From: Rheinheimera soli
GTDB taxonomy: Bacteria; Pseudomonadota; Gammaproteobacteria; Enterobacterales; Alteromonadaceae
Reading direction: 5' to 3'
Length of the DNA stretch: 64,000 bases
NCBI RefSeq assembly: GCF_021290985.1
Contig: NZ_JAJOYU010000001.1
Location: 124,001-188,000, forward strand
Shown here: positions 47,104 through 55,782 of the stretch, in pieces
Layout of the letters: every line of letters begins with the position of its first letter
How positions within the stretch are numbered: the stretch's first letter is position 1
Notes under the pieces: generated by a model
Told to the model about the DNA's origin: nothing
The model's input: the letters and a program-made list of their open reading frames with translations, nothing else
Databases searched by the model: none
Position numbers and translations under genes: made by a program

Positions 47104-48171
47104 ATGAGAATACTGGTTACAGGTGGCGCAGGTTTCATTGGTTCAAACTTAGTCCGATTTTTACTGAATCAACCCGATGTTATTGTAGCCAACTTGGATA
47201 AGCTTACTTATGCAGGTAACCTCGAGTCATTGCAGGATGTTCAGTGTCAAAGCAACTACCAGTTTTATCAAGCAGACATCATCAATCGCCAGCAACTGAC
47301 GACTATTTTTGAGCAGTTTCAGCCCGATAGCATTATGCATTTGGCCGCGGAATCTCATGTCGATCGTTCCATAGAAAACGCAAGCAGTTTTATTCAAACC
47401 AATATAGAAGGCACGTTCCAGCTATTGGAAGCCAGCCTGCATTATTGGAAAAGCTTAAGCCCTGAAGCGCAAAAGGCTTTTCGTTTTCATCATATTTCTA
47501 CTGATGAAGTTTTTGGTGATTTAGCAGGCACAGAGGCGAAGTTTAATGAAGAAACAGCATATGCCCCAAGTTCTCCCTATTCGGCCTCAAAAGCAGCTTC
47601 AGATCATTTGGTTCGTAGCTGGCATCGTACTTACGGCCTGCCGGTTTTAATCACCAATTGCTCCAACAACTATGGCCCTTATCAGTTCCCGGAAAAATTG
47701 ATCCCGCACATTATTTTATCTGCCATACAAGGCAAAGAATTACCTGTATATGGCGACGGCGGCCAGATCCGTGACTGGTTACATGTGGAGGATCATGTAA
47801 CTGCTTTGTGGGCAGTGTTACGTCAGGGGGCGGTTGGCGAAACTTATATGATTGGCGGCAATGCAGAAAAAACCAATCTCGAAGTAGTACACACCATCTG
47901 CAGCTTATTGGATCAATTACGCCCTTCGACAACAAACCAATCTTATGCAGAGCAAATTCGTTTTGTCAAAGACAGGCCAGGCCATGACAGACGTTATGCG
48001 GTTGATACCACAAAAATTTCGCAGCAACTGCAATGGACTCCAATACAAAGTTTCGAGTCTGGTTTAAAACAAACTCTGTTGTGGTATTTGAACAATGCTC
48101 AATGGTGGCAGAATATTTTATCGGGCCATTATCAACTCAACCGCAAAGGTCTTTCTGATGGCAAAGTATAA
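47104..48171 (+). CDS. rmlB: dTDP-glucose 4,6-dehydratase
   Basis: Second step of dTDP-L-rhamnose synthesis. NAD motif GGAGFIG at about residues 7-13, STDEVFGDL around the catalytic TDE, and Y-x3-K in YSASKAASD. 355 aa, normal length. It overlaps rmlA by 14 bp and starts the polysaccharide locus. Confidence 0.97.
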   Translation: MRILVTGGAGFIGSNLVRFLLNQPDVIVANLDKLTYAGNLESLQDVQCQSNYQFYQADIINRQQLTTIFEQFQPDSIMHLAAESHVDRSIENASSFIQTNIEGTFQLLEASLHYWKSLSPEAQKAFRFHHISTDEVFGDLAGTEAKFNEETAYAPSSPYSASKAASDHLVRSWHRTYGLPVLITNCSNNYGPYQFPEKLIPHIILSAIQGKELPVYGDGGQIRDWLHVEDHVTALWAVLRQGAVGETYMIGGNAEKTNLEVVHTICSLLDQLRPSTTNQSYAEQIRFVKDRPGHDRRYAVDTTKISQQLQWTPIQSFESGLKQTLLWYLNNAQWWQNILSGHYQLNRKGLSDGKV

Positions 48172-49039
48172 AGGCATAGTTTTGGCTGGAGGCTCTGGTA
48201 CCAGGTTGTATCCGCTGACCTTATCGCTGTCAAAGCAGTTGCTGCCTATTTACGATAAACCTTTGATTTTTTACCCTATCTCTGTGCTGATGTTGGCAGG
48301 GATCCGTGAAATATTAATTATCACCACGGCGGAAAGTTTGCCCGGTTTCATAAATTTGTTAGGTACAGGTAAAGACTTTGGGGTCGAGTTTACTTATGTG
48401 GTTCAGGAAAAACCAGAGGGTATAGCGCAGGCTCTTATTCTGGCAGAGTCATTTCTCGCTGGTGACAATTGCTGTCTGGTATTAGGTGACAATATTTTTT
48501 ACGGCCAACACTTTATTGAACGGCTGCATCAGGCGATGAAAGCGGAAAATGGCTGCACTGTTTTCGCTTACCATGTCACGGATCCAGAACGTTTTGGCGT
48601 AATAGAAATAGACGAAGAGCAAAATGTACTCAGTATTGAAGAAAAGCCAGCTCAGCCAAAATCGAACTATGTAGTCACTGGCTTATATTTTTTCGACTAT
48701 ACATCTGTCGCTACGGCAAAAAGTCTTACTCCATCAAAACGTGGGGAGTTGGAAATTACTGAGGTGATTCGGAGCTACATCCACAAGAAGAACTTAAAAG
48801 TCAGTTTACTGGGCCGCGGTTTTGCATGGCTCGATACCGGTACTTATGATTCGCTGTTGGATGCAAGCCAATTCGTCGAAACTGTAGAAAAAAGACAAGG
48901 TTTAAAAATTGCGTGCCTTGAGGAAATTGCTTTTAGAATGGGTTGGCTGACTAAAGAGCAAGTCGTGGCTCGCGCAAAACTTTTTCAACAAAATGCTTAT
49001 GGTAAATATCTGCTGGATACTGTGGGTTATTCGGCATAG
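48158..49039 (+). CDS. rmlA: Glucose-1-phosphate thymidylyltransferase
   Basis: First step of dTDP-rhamnose synthesis. Start at ATG 48158 gives [35 protein letters not shown], the nucleotidyltransferase signature, and 293 aa, the standard RmlA length. The stop is 45 bp from the stop of galE on the other strand. Confidence 0.97.
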   Translation: MAKYKGIVLAGGSGTRLYPLTLSLSKQLLPIYDKPLIFYPISVLMLAGIREILIITTAESLPGFINLLGTGKDFGVEFTYVVQEKPEGIAQALILAESFLAGDNCCLVLGDNIFYGQHFIERLHQAMKAENGCTVFAYHVTDPERFGVIEIDEEQNVLSIEEKPAQPKSNYVVTGLYFFDYTSVATAKSLTPSKRGELEITEVIRSYIHKKNLKVSLLGRGFAWLDTGTYDSLLDASQFVETVEKRQGLKIACLEEIAFRMGWLTKEQVVARAKLFQQNAYGKYLLDTVGYSA

Positions 49040-49040
49040 C

Positions 49041-49080
49041 GGAACACAGATCGCATCCGTTAAAAAATGCGATCTGTTCC
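49041..49080. terminator. Hairpin between convergent rmlA and galE
   Basis: 14 paired bases (GGAACA and GATCGCAT with ATGCGATCTGTTCC) with a 2-nt bulge and a 10-nt A-rich loop. U runs are weak on both sides, but the position between convergent genes favours a terminator role. Confidence 0.6.
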
Positions 49081-49083
49081 AGT

Positions 49084-50097
49084 TTACTTATATCCATTAG
49101 GGTTATTTTTTTGCCAGTTCCAGCTGTCGCGAACTATATCATCCAGTGTTTTTTCTGTTTGCCAGTTTAATAGAGCTTTTGCCTTTGAAGGGTCGGCAAA
49201 ATAACGAGCGACATCACCGGGTCGTCTTGGTGCGAACTGATAAGGCACTTCTACCTGATTCACTGCAGCAAACCGGGTCACTATATCCAGCACAGATAAA
49301 CCTTCACCGCTGCCTAAGTTAAAGCTATCGTAACCTGGGTCTGTGAACAGGTGCTGTAACGCCGCGACATGGCCAGCGGCTAAGTCTGTAACATGGATAT
49401 AATCCCGCACTCCTGTGCCATCCACAGTTGGATAATCATTACCAAAAATTTGCAACTCTGCTCTTTTACCTACGGCAACCTGGGTAATAAAAGGCATCAG
49501 GTTATTTGGAATACCATTTGGGTCTTCACCAATACGGCCGCTCTCATCGGCACCCACAGGGTTGAAATAACGCAATACGGCGATATTCCAGCTGTTATCT
49601 GAATGATGTAAATCCCGCAGCACCCATTCTGTCATCAGTTTAGACTGACCATAAGGATTCATCGCCACTGTAGGCGTGGTCTCAGGCAATGGGCTGTTCT
49701 GTGCATCCCCGTACACAGTAGCAGACGAACTAAATACCAGATTCTTGACACCAAATTGCGCCATCACCTGACAAAGTTTTATAGTGCCACCCACATTAGT
49801 TTCGTAGTACCACAAAGGCTTTTGCGTAGATTCCCCAACAGCTTTTAAACCGGCAAAATGCACTACAGCTTTAACAGGGTATTGTGCAAATACTGCGGCC
49901 AAAGCATCGGCGTCCAGCACATCCCCTTCAATCTGAATGATTGATTTGCCCGTTAATTGCTCTACCCGCTTTAAAGATTCAGGGCTGGAGTTACTGTAGT
50001 TATCAAAACTAATCACCTGCTCGCCAGCCATAAGCAAAGCTAAGGCCGTATGGCTACCTATGTAACCGGCACCACCTGTTAACACTACATAACTCAT
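49084..50097 (-). CDS. galE: UDP-glucose 4-epimerase
   Basis: Interconverts UDP-Glc and UDP-Gal. NAD motif GGAGYIGSHTA at about 8-18, Y-x3-K in YGQSKLMTEW, SSSATVYGD and IGEDPNGIPNNLMPFITQVA. 337 aa. It lies 2 bp after rmlD and so belongs to the rmlC-rmlD-galE unit. Confidence 0.96.
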   Translation of the reverse strand: MSYVVLTGGAGYIGSHTALALLMAGEQVISFDNYSNSSPESLKRVEQLTGKSIIQIEGDVLDADALAAVFAQYPVKAVVHFAGLKAVGESTQKPLWYYETNVGGTIKLCQVMAQFGVKNLVFSSSATVYGDAQNSPLPETTPTVAMNPYGQSKLMTEWVLRDLHHSDNSWNIAVLRYFNPVGADESGRIGEDPNGIPNNLMPFITQVAVGKRAELQIFGNDYPTVDGTGVRDYIHVTDLAAGHVAALQHLFTDPGYDSFNLGSGEGLSVLDIVTRFAAVNQVEVPYQFAPRRPGDVARYFADPSKAKALLNWQTEKTLDDIVRDSWNWQKNNPNGYK

Positions 50098-50099
50098 CT

Positions 50100-50993
50100 T
50101 CAGTCCTTTTTATCTATGGATGCAGGCGTAAACAACAGTAAAGCCTGCAATAACTGCTGTTGCCATGTCACTTCCGGCAAAAACAATAATTCTCTCAATA
50201 AGCTACTGTCCAGGGCACTAAAAGCTGGCCGCACCGCTGGGCTATTAAATTGTTCAGAGTTCACTGGTATTAACTCAGCTTTGTGACTAAGTAAGCCTAG
50301 TTGTAAACCAAATGCCTGGATCACAGTAGCAAATTCATACCTTGAACAATAGCCAGAATCAGCCCAATGGTACACACCAGACAAAACAGTTTTACTACCA
50401 ATAATTTTCCAAATCACGCAGGCCAGGCTGTATGCCCGGCAGGGAGAACCTGTTTGATCCTGTGCCACTTGCAGCTGTGATTTAGCCTGCATCAGCTTCA
50501 GCATAGTTTTGACGAAGTTAGAACCATAAGCCGAATAGAGCCAACTGGTCCGAATAATAACGCTGGACTCTGCGTATTCCTGCTGCAACCATTGTTCTGC
50601 CAACAGCTTGCTTTTACCGTAGTGGTTTAATGGCTTTGGTTGAACAATTTCTTTATAAGGCTGCGCTTGGGAGCCATCAAACACATAGTCAGTGGAAATA
50701 TGTAGTAATTTGCTATCTGTTAAAACACAAAGCCGTTGTAACCTCTGAACCAGATAAAAATTCCCTGCCATTGCCAACTCGGGCAGCAGTTCAGCCTGGT
50801 CTACCTGATTACAAGCTACTGCATTGATCACCCAATCCGGTTTATAACTCAGGAAAATGCGGCTCAATTCAACATAAGACAGAATAGAAAACTCGGAGTA
50901 ACTTATCACCTTAAGTCTTATTGAGGCGGGTGTGGTTAGTCTGAGCTCAGAAGCCAGTTGTCCTGTTTGTCCAAGCAGCAATACATTTAGCAT
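50100..50993 (-). CDS. rmlD: dTDP-4-dehydrorhamnose reductase
   Basis: Last step of dTDP-L-rhamnose synthesis. N-terminal GQTGQLASEL, ISTDYVFDGSQAQPYKE, and Y-x3-K in NHYGKSKLLAEQW. Unusually for RmlD, the pocket region near VINAVACNQVDQAE and the C-terminus are divergent, but the length (297 aa) and the neighbours rmlC and galE support the call. Confidence 0.93.
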   Translation of the reverse strand: MLNVLLLGQTGQLASELRLTTPASIRLKVISYSEFSILSYVELSRIFLSYKPDWVINAVACNQVDQAELLPELAMAGNFYLVQRLQRLCVLTDSKLLHISTDYVFDGSQAQPYKEIVQPKPLNHYGKSKLLAEQWLQQEYAESSVIIRTSWLYSAYGSNFVKTMLKLMQAKSQLQVAQDQTGSPCRAYSLACVIWKIIGSKTVLSGVYHWADSGYCSRYEFATVIQAFGLQLGLLSHKAELIPVNSEQFNSPAVRPAFSALDSSLLRELLFLPEVTWQQQLLQALLLFTPASIDKKD

Positions 50994-51015
50994 TTAGTCT
51001 GATCTGACCCCATTT

Positions 51016-51561
51016 TCAAAATAAGCCGGCAGTGGCGAAAGATTGGGCGCTCTCGTCTTTCGCAGAAAGTATAGGGGCTTGCTGCAAAGGCCATTGAATA
51101 GCTAATTCTGGGTCGTCCCATTTGATAGAACGTTCAGACGCAGGGTCGTAATACTGATCTGTTTTATAGGCCACTTCAGCATAATCACTTAGAGTTAAAA
51201 AGCCATGAGCAAAACCTGCAGGAATAAAAAGTTGCTGCTTCTTTTCACTGCAAAGCTCCATACCAAACCACTGGCCAAAAGTTGCAGATTGTTGCCGCAA
51301 ATCGACCACTAGATCAAAAATACGACCAGTTAAAACCCGAACTAATTTGGCCTGAGGTTTATCTAGTTGATAGTGCAAACCCCGAAGCACATGCTGACAA
51401 GAACCCGACTGCGATTCCTGCACAAAGTCTATATCACCTAACAATTGTTTTAATTCAGAGTTGCGGTTTACTTCAAAAAAATAGCCGCGTTCATCTGTAA
51501 AGACTTGAGGTTGCAGTAGCAATAAGCCTTGCAGTGGTAAAGCTGTCGTCTGAATCATCAT
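51016..51561 (-). CDS. rmlC: dTDP-4-dehydrorhamnose 3,5-epimerase
   Basis: Cupin-fold epimerase, 181 aa. VFTDERGYFFE, QESQSGSCQHVLRGLHYQ with the catalytic His, DLVVDLRQQSATFGQW and FIPAGFAHGFLTLSD match RmlC. First gene of the minus-strand rmlC-rmlD-galE unit, 22 bp upstream of rmlD. Confidence 0.97.
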   Translation of the reverse strand: MMIQTTALPLQGLLLLQPQVFTDERGYFFEVNRNSELKQLLGDIDFVQESQSGSCQHVLRGLHYQLDKPQAKLVRVLTGRIFDLVVDLRQQSATFGQWFGMELCSEKKQQLFIPAGFAHGFLTLSDYAEVAYKTDQYYDPASERSIKWDDPELAIQWPLQQAPILSAKDESAQSFATAGLF

Positions 51562-51580
51562 GTTTTGTCCACCAAATTAT

Positions 51581-51604
51581 AAAGCCACTCAAAAGAGTGG
51601 CTTT
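51581..51604 (-). terminator. Terminator after the yjbH-like gene
   Basis: A 10-bp perfect stem AAAGCCACTC/GAGTGGCTTT with a 4-nt loop, 18 bp downstream of the yjbH-like stop codon. The minus-strand U stretch is interrupted (TTTATAATTT). Confidence 0.65.
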
Positions 51605-51621
51605 ATTTTATCAGTCACAGC

Positions 51622-53718
51622 TTAGCGCATAAAAGGAGAACGAGATTCCGTTAACGTATTTAAATTCACTGGTTTATTTAACATCTGCCCACCATCCCTG
51701 GCTATAGGGATCCATGGAATACGACCACGGCCAGTTGCTGATTTAAGCGAGAATAAATCAAAGGGGATGGATAAATAGAAGCCTTTGGTAAAACTACCTT
51801 CACCATATTCTTCGGACGACATATCGGTAATAGCCGCATAAGCACCTACCACTATGCCGCTATCAAAACGTTTAGCAAAGTCGACAGTCACACCTTTATC
51901 TTTTGCCAGATACTGGCCAAAACTTGCGGTGATCATAGTGTCTTTTAACCACTGCGGCGTCCAATAAAAGCTTAAGTGACCAGTCAGGGTTTTGTAGTCA
52001 AAAAATGCCACGTCACTGTCATAGTCCCGCTGCTGCACATAATTAATATCAAAACCTATGGCTAAAGAAGAATCTATTGGTTTGTATAAAACCTCGCCTC
52101 CTACACCCCCATACATAGTTTCTAAATAACCAGCATAAGCTTGTCCATACCAATTATCAGTAATTTCATCTTTCCAAAGACCGTATAAATTCTCCATAGT
52201 CACATCACTGCGACTAACATACTCACGTATGTAAGTCCGGACACGAGGCACGCCGGTTTCCTGAGCATCAACTTTAAAGTTAAAATCATCAAAGTTAGTT
52301 AGCAAGTTTACTTTCACTGTGGTTTGCAGACTAAAATTGGTATTAAACTGATAACCACCGCCTAACAACAAGCCGCCCTGGTACATATAGAAACTTTCAG
52401 GGTTACCAAAAGTCTGGATCCAGAAAATATCTGCGTTATAACCAAAACCACTTTCATTTCGCTCTACAGCCCATTGCTCCTGATTGGCTAAAACAGGCTC
52501 AGTTCTGTGGTAAGTTGTTTTCACATCAGCTTCTGGTGATTCATAGCGGGCAGCTTTTACAAATTGTTCTGCATTAACTACAGTTTCAACCATAGGCAAA
52601 TCCATAGCCAAAGTGATTACTCTATAGGTTTTAATAGATTCAGGTAAATGTGTAGCCAGAACTCTGCCTATACGATTCATTGCTACGTCTTCATCACGGT
52701 AAGCAATCTGTGAGCCTTTTAAAATAATTTCGTCGTCTTTTAATACATAGTTGTTTACGACAAAACCAGCATTTAAATACAAATCTTGCCGAAGCTGAGC
52801 TTTATCTAATACCTCTATAGAAGCCCCCCGTATATCTGGAACTTCTTTGGCAGGTGGGTCTAGTTTGATCTGTTTCAGATTATTAAAATCCAGTTTGTAA
52901 TTCACTCCAAAACCAAAGGTATTACCGCGCTGGTAATTTAAATTCAGATCAAATGAGTCATTCAGAGCATAAACGGCTCCAATATTAAAATCGGAATCTT
53001 GCTGCAATACACCAGCATAATCCTGTAAATAGTTATTGCCGTCGTACTCCAGTTTCAGACGCAAAGGTTGCCAGGGAGTCTGGTACTCAATACCACCATA
53101 CAAAGCGGCAGGGCCCTTAAAAAAACGCTGATAATCAATTTTTCCGCCAGAACCGCTGAATCCACCAGGCCTTTCACAAAAGCGGTCTGCTAACTCACAA
53201 AAAGGATTAGTTATATTACCTTTGCGACCTAAATAGCCCCAGCCTATGCCCAAATGCAAGTCAAAAGGGCCAAAACGTTTACTGGCGGCAATAAATTCAC
53301 TTTCAAATAAACCAGTACCGCCAAAATCACGAAACCCTACAGAAAGATCAGGCAAAAACTCGCTTTCGCGCCACAACTTGAATTTAACGTCTATCCCTTT
53401 ATCTTTATAAGTCTGGTCGCCACTAAAACCAGGGTCATCACTATAAAGTTGAGTTCGTACATCCGAATAACGGAATGTCGTTTCCATCCAGGGAAATAAA
53501 ATCAAAGACGCTGACCAAAATCTGTACTCTTCACTATCCTGGTAATTCAGACTAAAAGCACCGGCATCGTTCATACGCGCAGTTGGCATCTGAATTAAGC
53601 CAATACCACCATGGTTACCTTGTGAGTAATTATTTGCGGCAGGAGAAAAGCGTTCTTCCGCAGAAACGGCAGAACACAGTAAGATAGGAAACAAACCAGC
53701 TAAACAGGACTTCTTCAT
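51622..53718 (-). CDS. yjbH: YjbH/GfcD-like outer-membrane polysaccharide protein
   Basis: 698 aa with a signal peptide (MKKSCLAGLFPILLCSAVSA). The N-terminal segment NNYSQGNHGGIGLIQMPTARMNDAGAFSLNYQDSEEYRFWSASLILFPWMETTFRYSDV is the YjbH domain start, and long stretches of beta-strand-like sequence suggest one or two outer-membrane barrels. Expected to help export an exopolysaccharide or group 4 capsule. Overlaps the yjbG-like gene by 4 bp. Confidence 0.88.
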   Translation of the reverse strand: MKKSCLAGLFPILLCSAVSAEERFSPAANNYSQGNHGGIGLIQMPTARMNDAGAFSLNYQDSEEYRFWSASLILFPWMETTFRYSDVRTQLYSDDPGFSGDQTYKDKGIDVKFKLWRESEFLPDLSVGFRDFGGTGLFESEFIAASKRFGPFDLHLGIGWGYLGRKGNITNPFCELADRFCERPGGFSGSGGKIDYQRFFKGPAALYGGIEYQTPWQPLRLKLEYDGNNYLQDYAGVLQQDSDFNIGAVYALNDSFDLNLNYQRGNTFGFGVNYKLDFNNLKQIKLDPPAKEVPDIRGASIEVLDKAQLRQDLYLNAGFVVNNYVLKDDEIILKGSQIAYRDEDVAMNRIGRVLATHLPESIKTYRVITLAMDLPMVETVVNAEQFVKAARYESPEADVKTTYHRTEPVLANQEQWAVERNESGFGYNADIFWIQTFGNPESFYMYQGGLLLGGGYQFNTNFSLQTTVKVNLLTNFDDFNFKVDAQETGVPRVRTYIREYVSRSDVTMENLYGLWKDEITDNWYGQAYAGYLETMYGGVGGEVLYKPIDSSLAIGFDINYVQQRDYDSDVAFFDYKTLTGHLSFYWTPQWLKDTMITASFGQYLAKDKGVTVDFAKRFDSGIVVGAYAAITDMSSEEYGEGSFTKGFYLSIPFDLFSLKSATGRGRIPWIPIARDGGQMLNKPVNLNTLTESRSPFMR

Positions 53719-54476
53719 TGGGCAACAACCTTGTGTAACAAGAGTTCTACAATCTGTTCGTTGATGTGCTCATAGGCGCTGGGCAAGTTGCGCTGTTCAA
53801 AAGGAACAAATAATACCGAGCCGGCAGATACTTCCTGATAACTTTTATTCCACAGACCAGTTTTAGCAATATAAAACTGCTCAGAAGCAGGAATAACATA
53901 AACAAAAGAAGTACTGCCGCCTTCAAGCACAGAAAGGCTATCAAGATAAGTATCAACAGAAGCAGCGTTTAACAGCTGCGTCTTTTCTTCAGTAGCTAAG
54001 CCCTCAATTTGTATCTCTGTTGGTCGACTACCAACGACCAACTTGTATTGTCCGGCTGTTAACAAAGGATTTAACGACTTTTTAGGCCGTACCCTGTCAG
54101 GATCCAGAGGTAACATCATTCGTCCAGCCAGTTCCCAGCTCGCAATGTCTCTTTCTAGTTTTTCTGCACTTGCAGCTAATTCAAACTCGTTATCTTGCTG
54201 AAATGTTTGTTTTAACGCTGCAAGTTGTCTCAGTACAAACACCCTTTGTTGCTCAAGTTTTTGTTTAGTCTCAACATCAACTTTAAACAACTTTGCGGCA
54301 GGCCAATAGAGAGGGGCGGCACTATTTACTTGCGTTACCACCAGACCTAACCTGGGTTTCTCGAAATATCCCTGGTATTTTCCCTGGTGCTCAACCAGCA
54401 CTAACGGTGCTGCGGCGTTTAATTTAAAACAGCCAACAAGACTCAACGCAATATAAAAACAGCTTAAGCGATTCAT
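53715..54476 (-). CDS. yjbG: YjbG/GfcC-like periplasmic polysaccharide protein
   Basis: 253 aa with a signal peptide (MNRLSCFYIALSLVGCFKLNAAA). Contains a coiled segment with KLEQQRVFVLRQLAALKQTF and a beta-grasp-like C-terminal half (TAGQYKLVVGSRPTEIQIEGL; YVIPASEQFYIAKTGLWNK), as in GfcC/YjbG. Its place between YjbF- and YjbH-like genes, with 4-bp overlaps on both sides, supports the assignment. Confidence 0.82.
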   Translation of the reverse strand: MNRLSCFYIALSLVGCFKLNAAAPLVLVEHQGKYQGYFEKPRLGLVVTQVNSAAPLYWPAAKLFKVDVETKQKLEQQRVFVLRQLAALKQTFQQDNEFELAASAEKLERDIASWELAGRMMLPLDPDRVRPKKSLNPLLTAGQYKLVVGSRPTEIQIEGLATEEKTQLLNAASVDTYLDSLSVLEGGSTSFVYVIPASEQFYIAKTGLWNKSYQEVSAGSVLFVPFEQRNLPSAYEHINEQIVELLLHKVVAQ

Positions 54477-55159
54477 CTTAAACTTCCTTTTTTAATTACA
54501 CCTAATAGACGACCCGCAGTACTGATATGTACCAGCTCGACTTCCGGCCAGTTAGGCGCAATGGTCTGACGGCTTTTTAATAACCAACCGCTATTTAAAT
54601 CATACCAAAACTGATTGATAGCCGTTTTACCGTCTGCAAAAGTTACTTGCTCTGTCACTAATTTGGTCTGAAAGCGATAATCCAATAAATCCAGGCTGGT
54701 TACTTCGGTATACACCACTTCATAACTGACAAGGTGGCCAGTTTCAGAGCGGTCGGACCAATCAGTCCGGCTTTGCCAGCTTTGCCCAACCTGTATTTTC
54801 GCCATACTTTGTTTTAATGGATCAAGCTCGGTATTAGATTGATACAGAAGGTTGTTTTCAAATCCTGTTGTCTTTACCAAACGGCCTTTTTCAAGCACCA
54901 ACATGGCCTCATCCGCTGATACCCACTTATGTTGGCCATGCTCAATATATTCAAGGACCAGCACAGCGTTGGGCAAGGAGCCAACTTTGGCGTACAAAGC
55001 ATCAACATTTCTTGATGCTAACTCTTGCTTGGTTAGGCTGGCGCCATCACCTGAATTAAATGCCAGTTCTAATGTCTGGGTATAAGTGCGGAAAGTACTG
55101 GAACAACCAACCAGACTGGCTAACGCGAAGAATAAAAAAAGCCGTATTAATCTGTGCAT
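54473..55159 (-). CDS. yjbF: YjbF/GfcB-like lipoprotein
   Basis: 228 aa from ATG 55159 (GGATC upstream). The lipobox LVGC predicts an outer-membrane lipoprotein. STFRTYTQTLELAFNSGD and WYDLNSGWLLKSRQTIAPNWPEVELVHI match the YjbF/GfcB family. It is separated from the yjbE-like gene by a strong intrinsic terminator, so it may be expressed at a lower level. Confidence 0.83.
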   Translation of the reverse strand: MHRLIRLFLFFALASLVGCSSTFRTYTQTLELAFNSGDGASLTKQELASRNVDALYAKVGSLPNAVLVLEYIEHGQHKWVSADEAMLVLEKGRLVKTTGFENNLLYQSNTELDPLKQSMAKIQVGQSWQSRTDWSDRSETGHLVSYEVVYTEVTSLDLLDYRFQTKLVTEQVTFADGKTAINQFWYDLNSGWLLKSRQTIAPNWPEVELVHISTAGRLLGVIKKGSLR

Positions 55160-55191
55160 AAGATCCATTTCAAGCAAAAGTTATAGATAAC

Positions 55192-55217
55192 AAAAAGCCG
55201 CCATCAGGCGGCTTTTT
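55192..55217 (-). terminator. Intrinsic terminator between the yjbE-like and yjbF-like genes
   Basis: An 11-bp perfect stem AAAAAGCCGCC/GGCGGCTTTTT with an ATCA loop, 14 bp after the yjbE-like stop codon and inside what otherwise looks like one operon. Partial termination here would make the first gene more abundant than the next three. Confidence 0.88.
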
Positions 55218-55231
55218 AAAATACCAATCAA

Positions 55232-55651
55232 TTAACGTAATGTTGGTGCGTAAGTGAAAGTTACAGGAACAGTAACAGTAGCTGTAGCGGTGCCAGTACC
55301 AGACACAGTTACAGTAGAAGTTGTACCAGTACAAACACCACCCACTAATGGGTCACTGCCTTCACATTGTAAAGTTTGGTTAGCTTGGCAAGTACCATTA
55401 ACCAAAGTTTGGCCTGTAGGGCAATCTACAGGAGATTCACTACGGTTGTTAGAAACAACAGCAGCTAATACACCAGCAGCGATAGCACCAGCTACGATAG
55501 TACCAGTGGCGATACCACCGATAGCACCTAAACCTGCACCAGCAGCAGAAGCACCTGAACCTGCACCAGCAGCACCAGTTTCTTCACCCTGAGCCATTGC
55601 TGCGCCTGAAACCACTAACATAGCGGCCATTAACACACTTAATTTTTTCAT
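55232..55651 (-). CDS. yjbE: YjbE/GfcA-like small secreted Gly/Ala/Thr-rich protein
   Basis: 139 aa from ATG 55651 (AGGGAT upstream). A signal peptide (MKKLSVLMAAMLVVSGAAMA) is followed by a Gly/Ala-rich stretch (AGAGSGASAAGAGLGAIGGIATGTIVAGAIAAGV). Then comes a Cys-containing PTGQTLVNGTCQANQTLQCEGSDPLVGGVCTG and a Thr/Val-rich tail. The first half fits YjbE/GfcA; the cysteine module is an addition I do not recognise from that family. First gene of the operon. Confidence 0.75.
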   Translation of the reverse strand: MKKLSVLMAAMLVVSGAAMAQGEETGAAGAGSGASAAGAGLGAIGGIATGTIVAGAIAAGVLAAVVSNNRSESPVDCPTGQTLVNGTCQANQTLQCEGSDPLVGGVCTGTTSTVTVSGTGTATATVTVPVTFTYAPTLR

Positions 55652-55782
55652 CACATCATCCCTTTTAAAAAAGTGCCTCTAGCATAGAGGTTTTTCGTAC
55701 AACCGACAAGCATTTTTTGCCTGTGGTTTACAACATTCCAACTTAAATTAAGCAGGAAAACTTTGTTGTCTTAAGCATTTAC

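Noticed and set aside
55254-55592. A 112-codon plus-strand frame rich in Ala, Pro and Val
   Set aside because: It is the antisense of the low-complexity yjbE-like gene, has no ribosome site and no recognisable domain.
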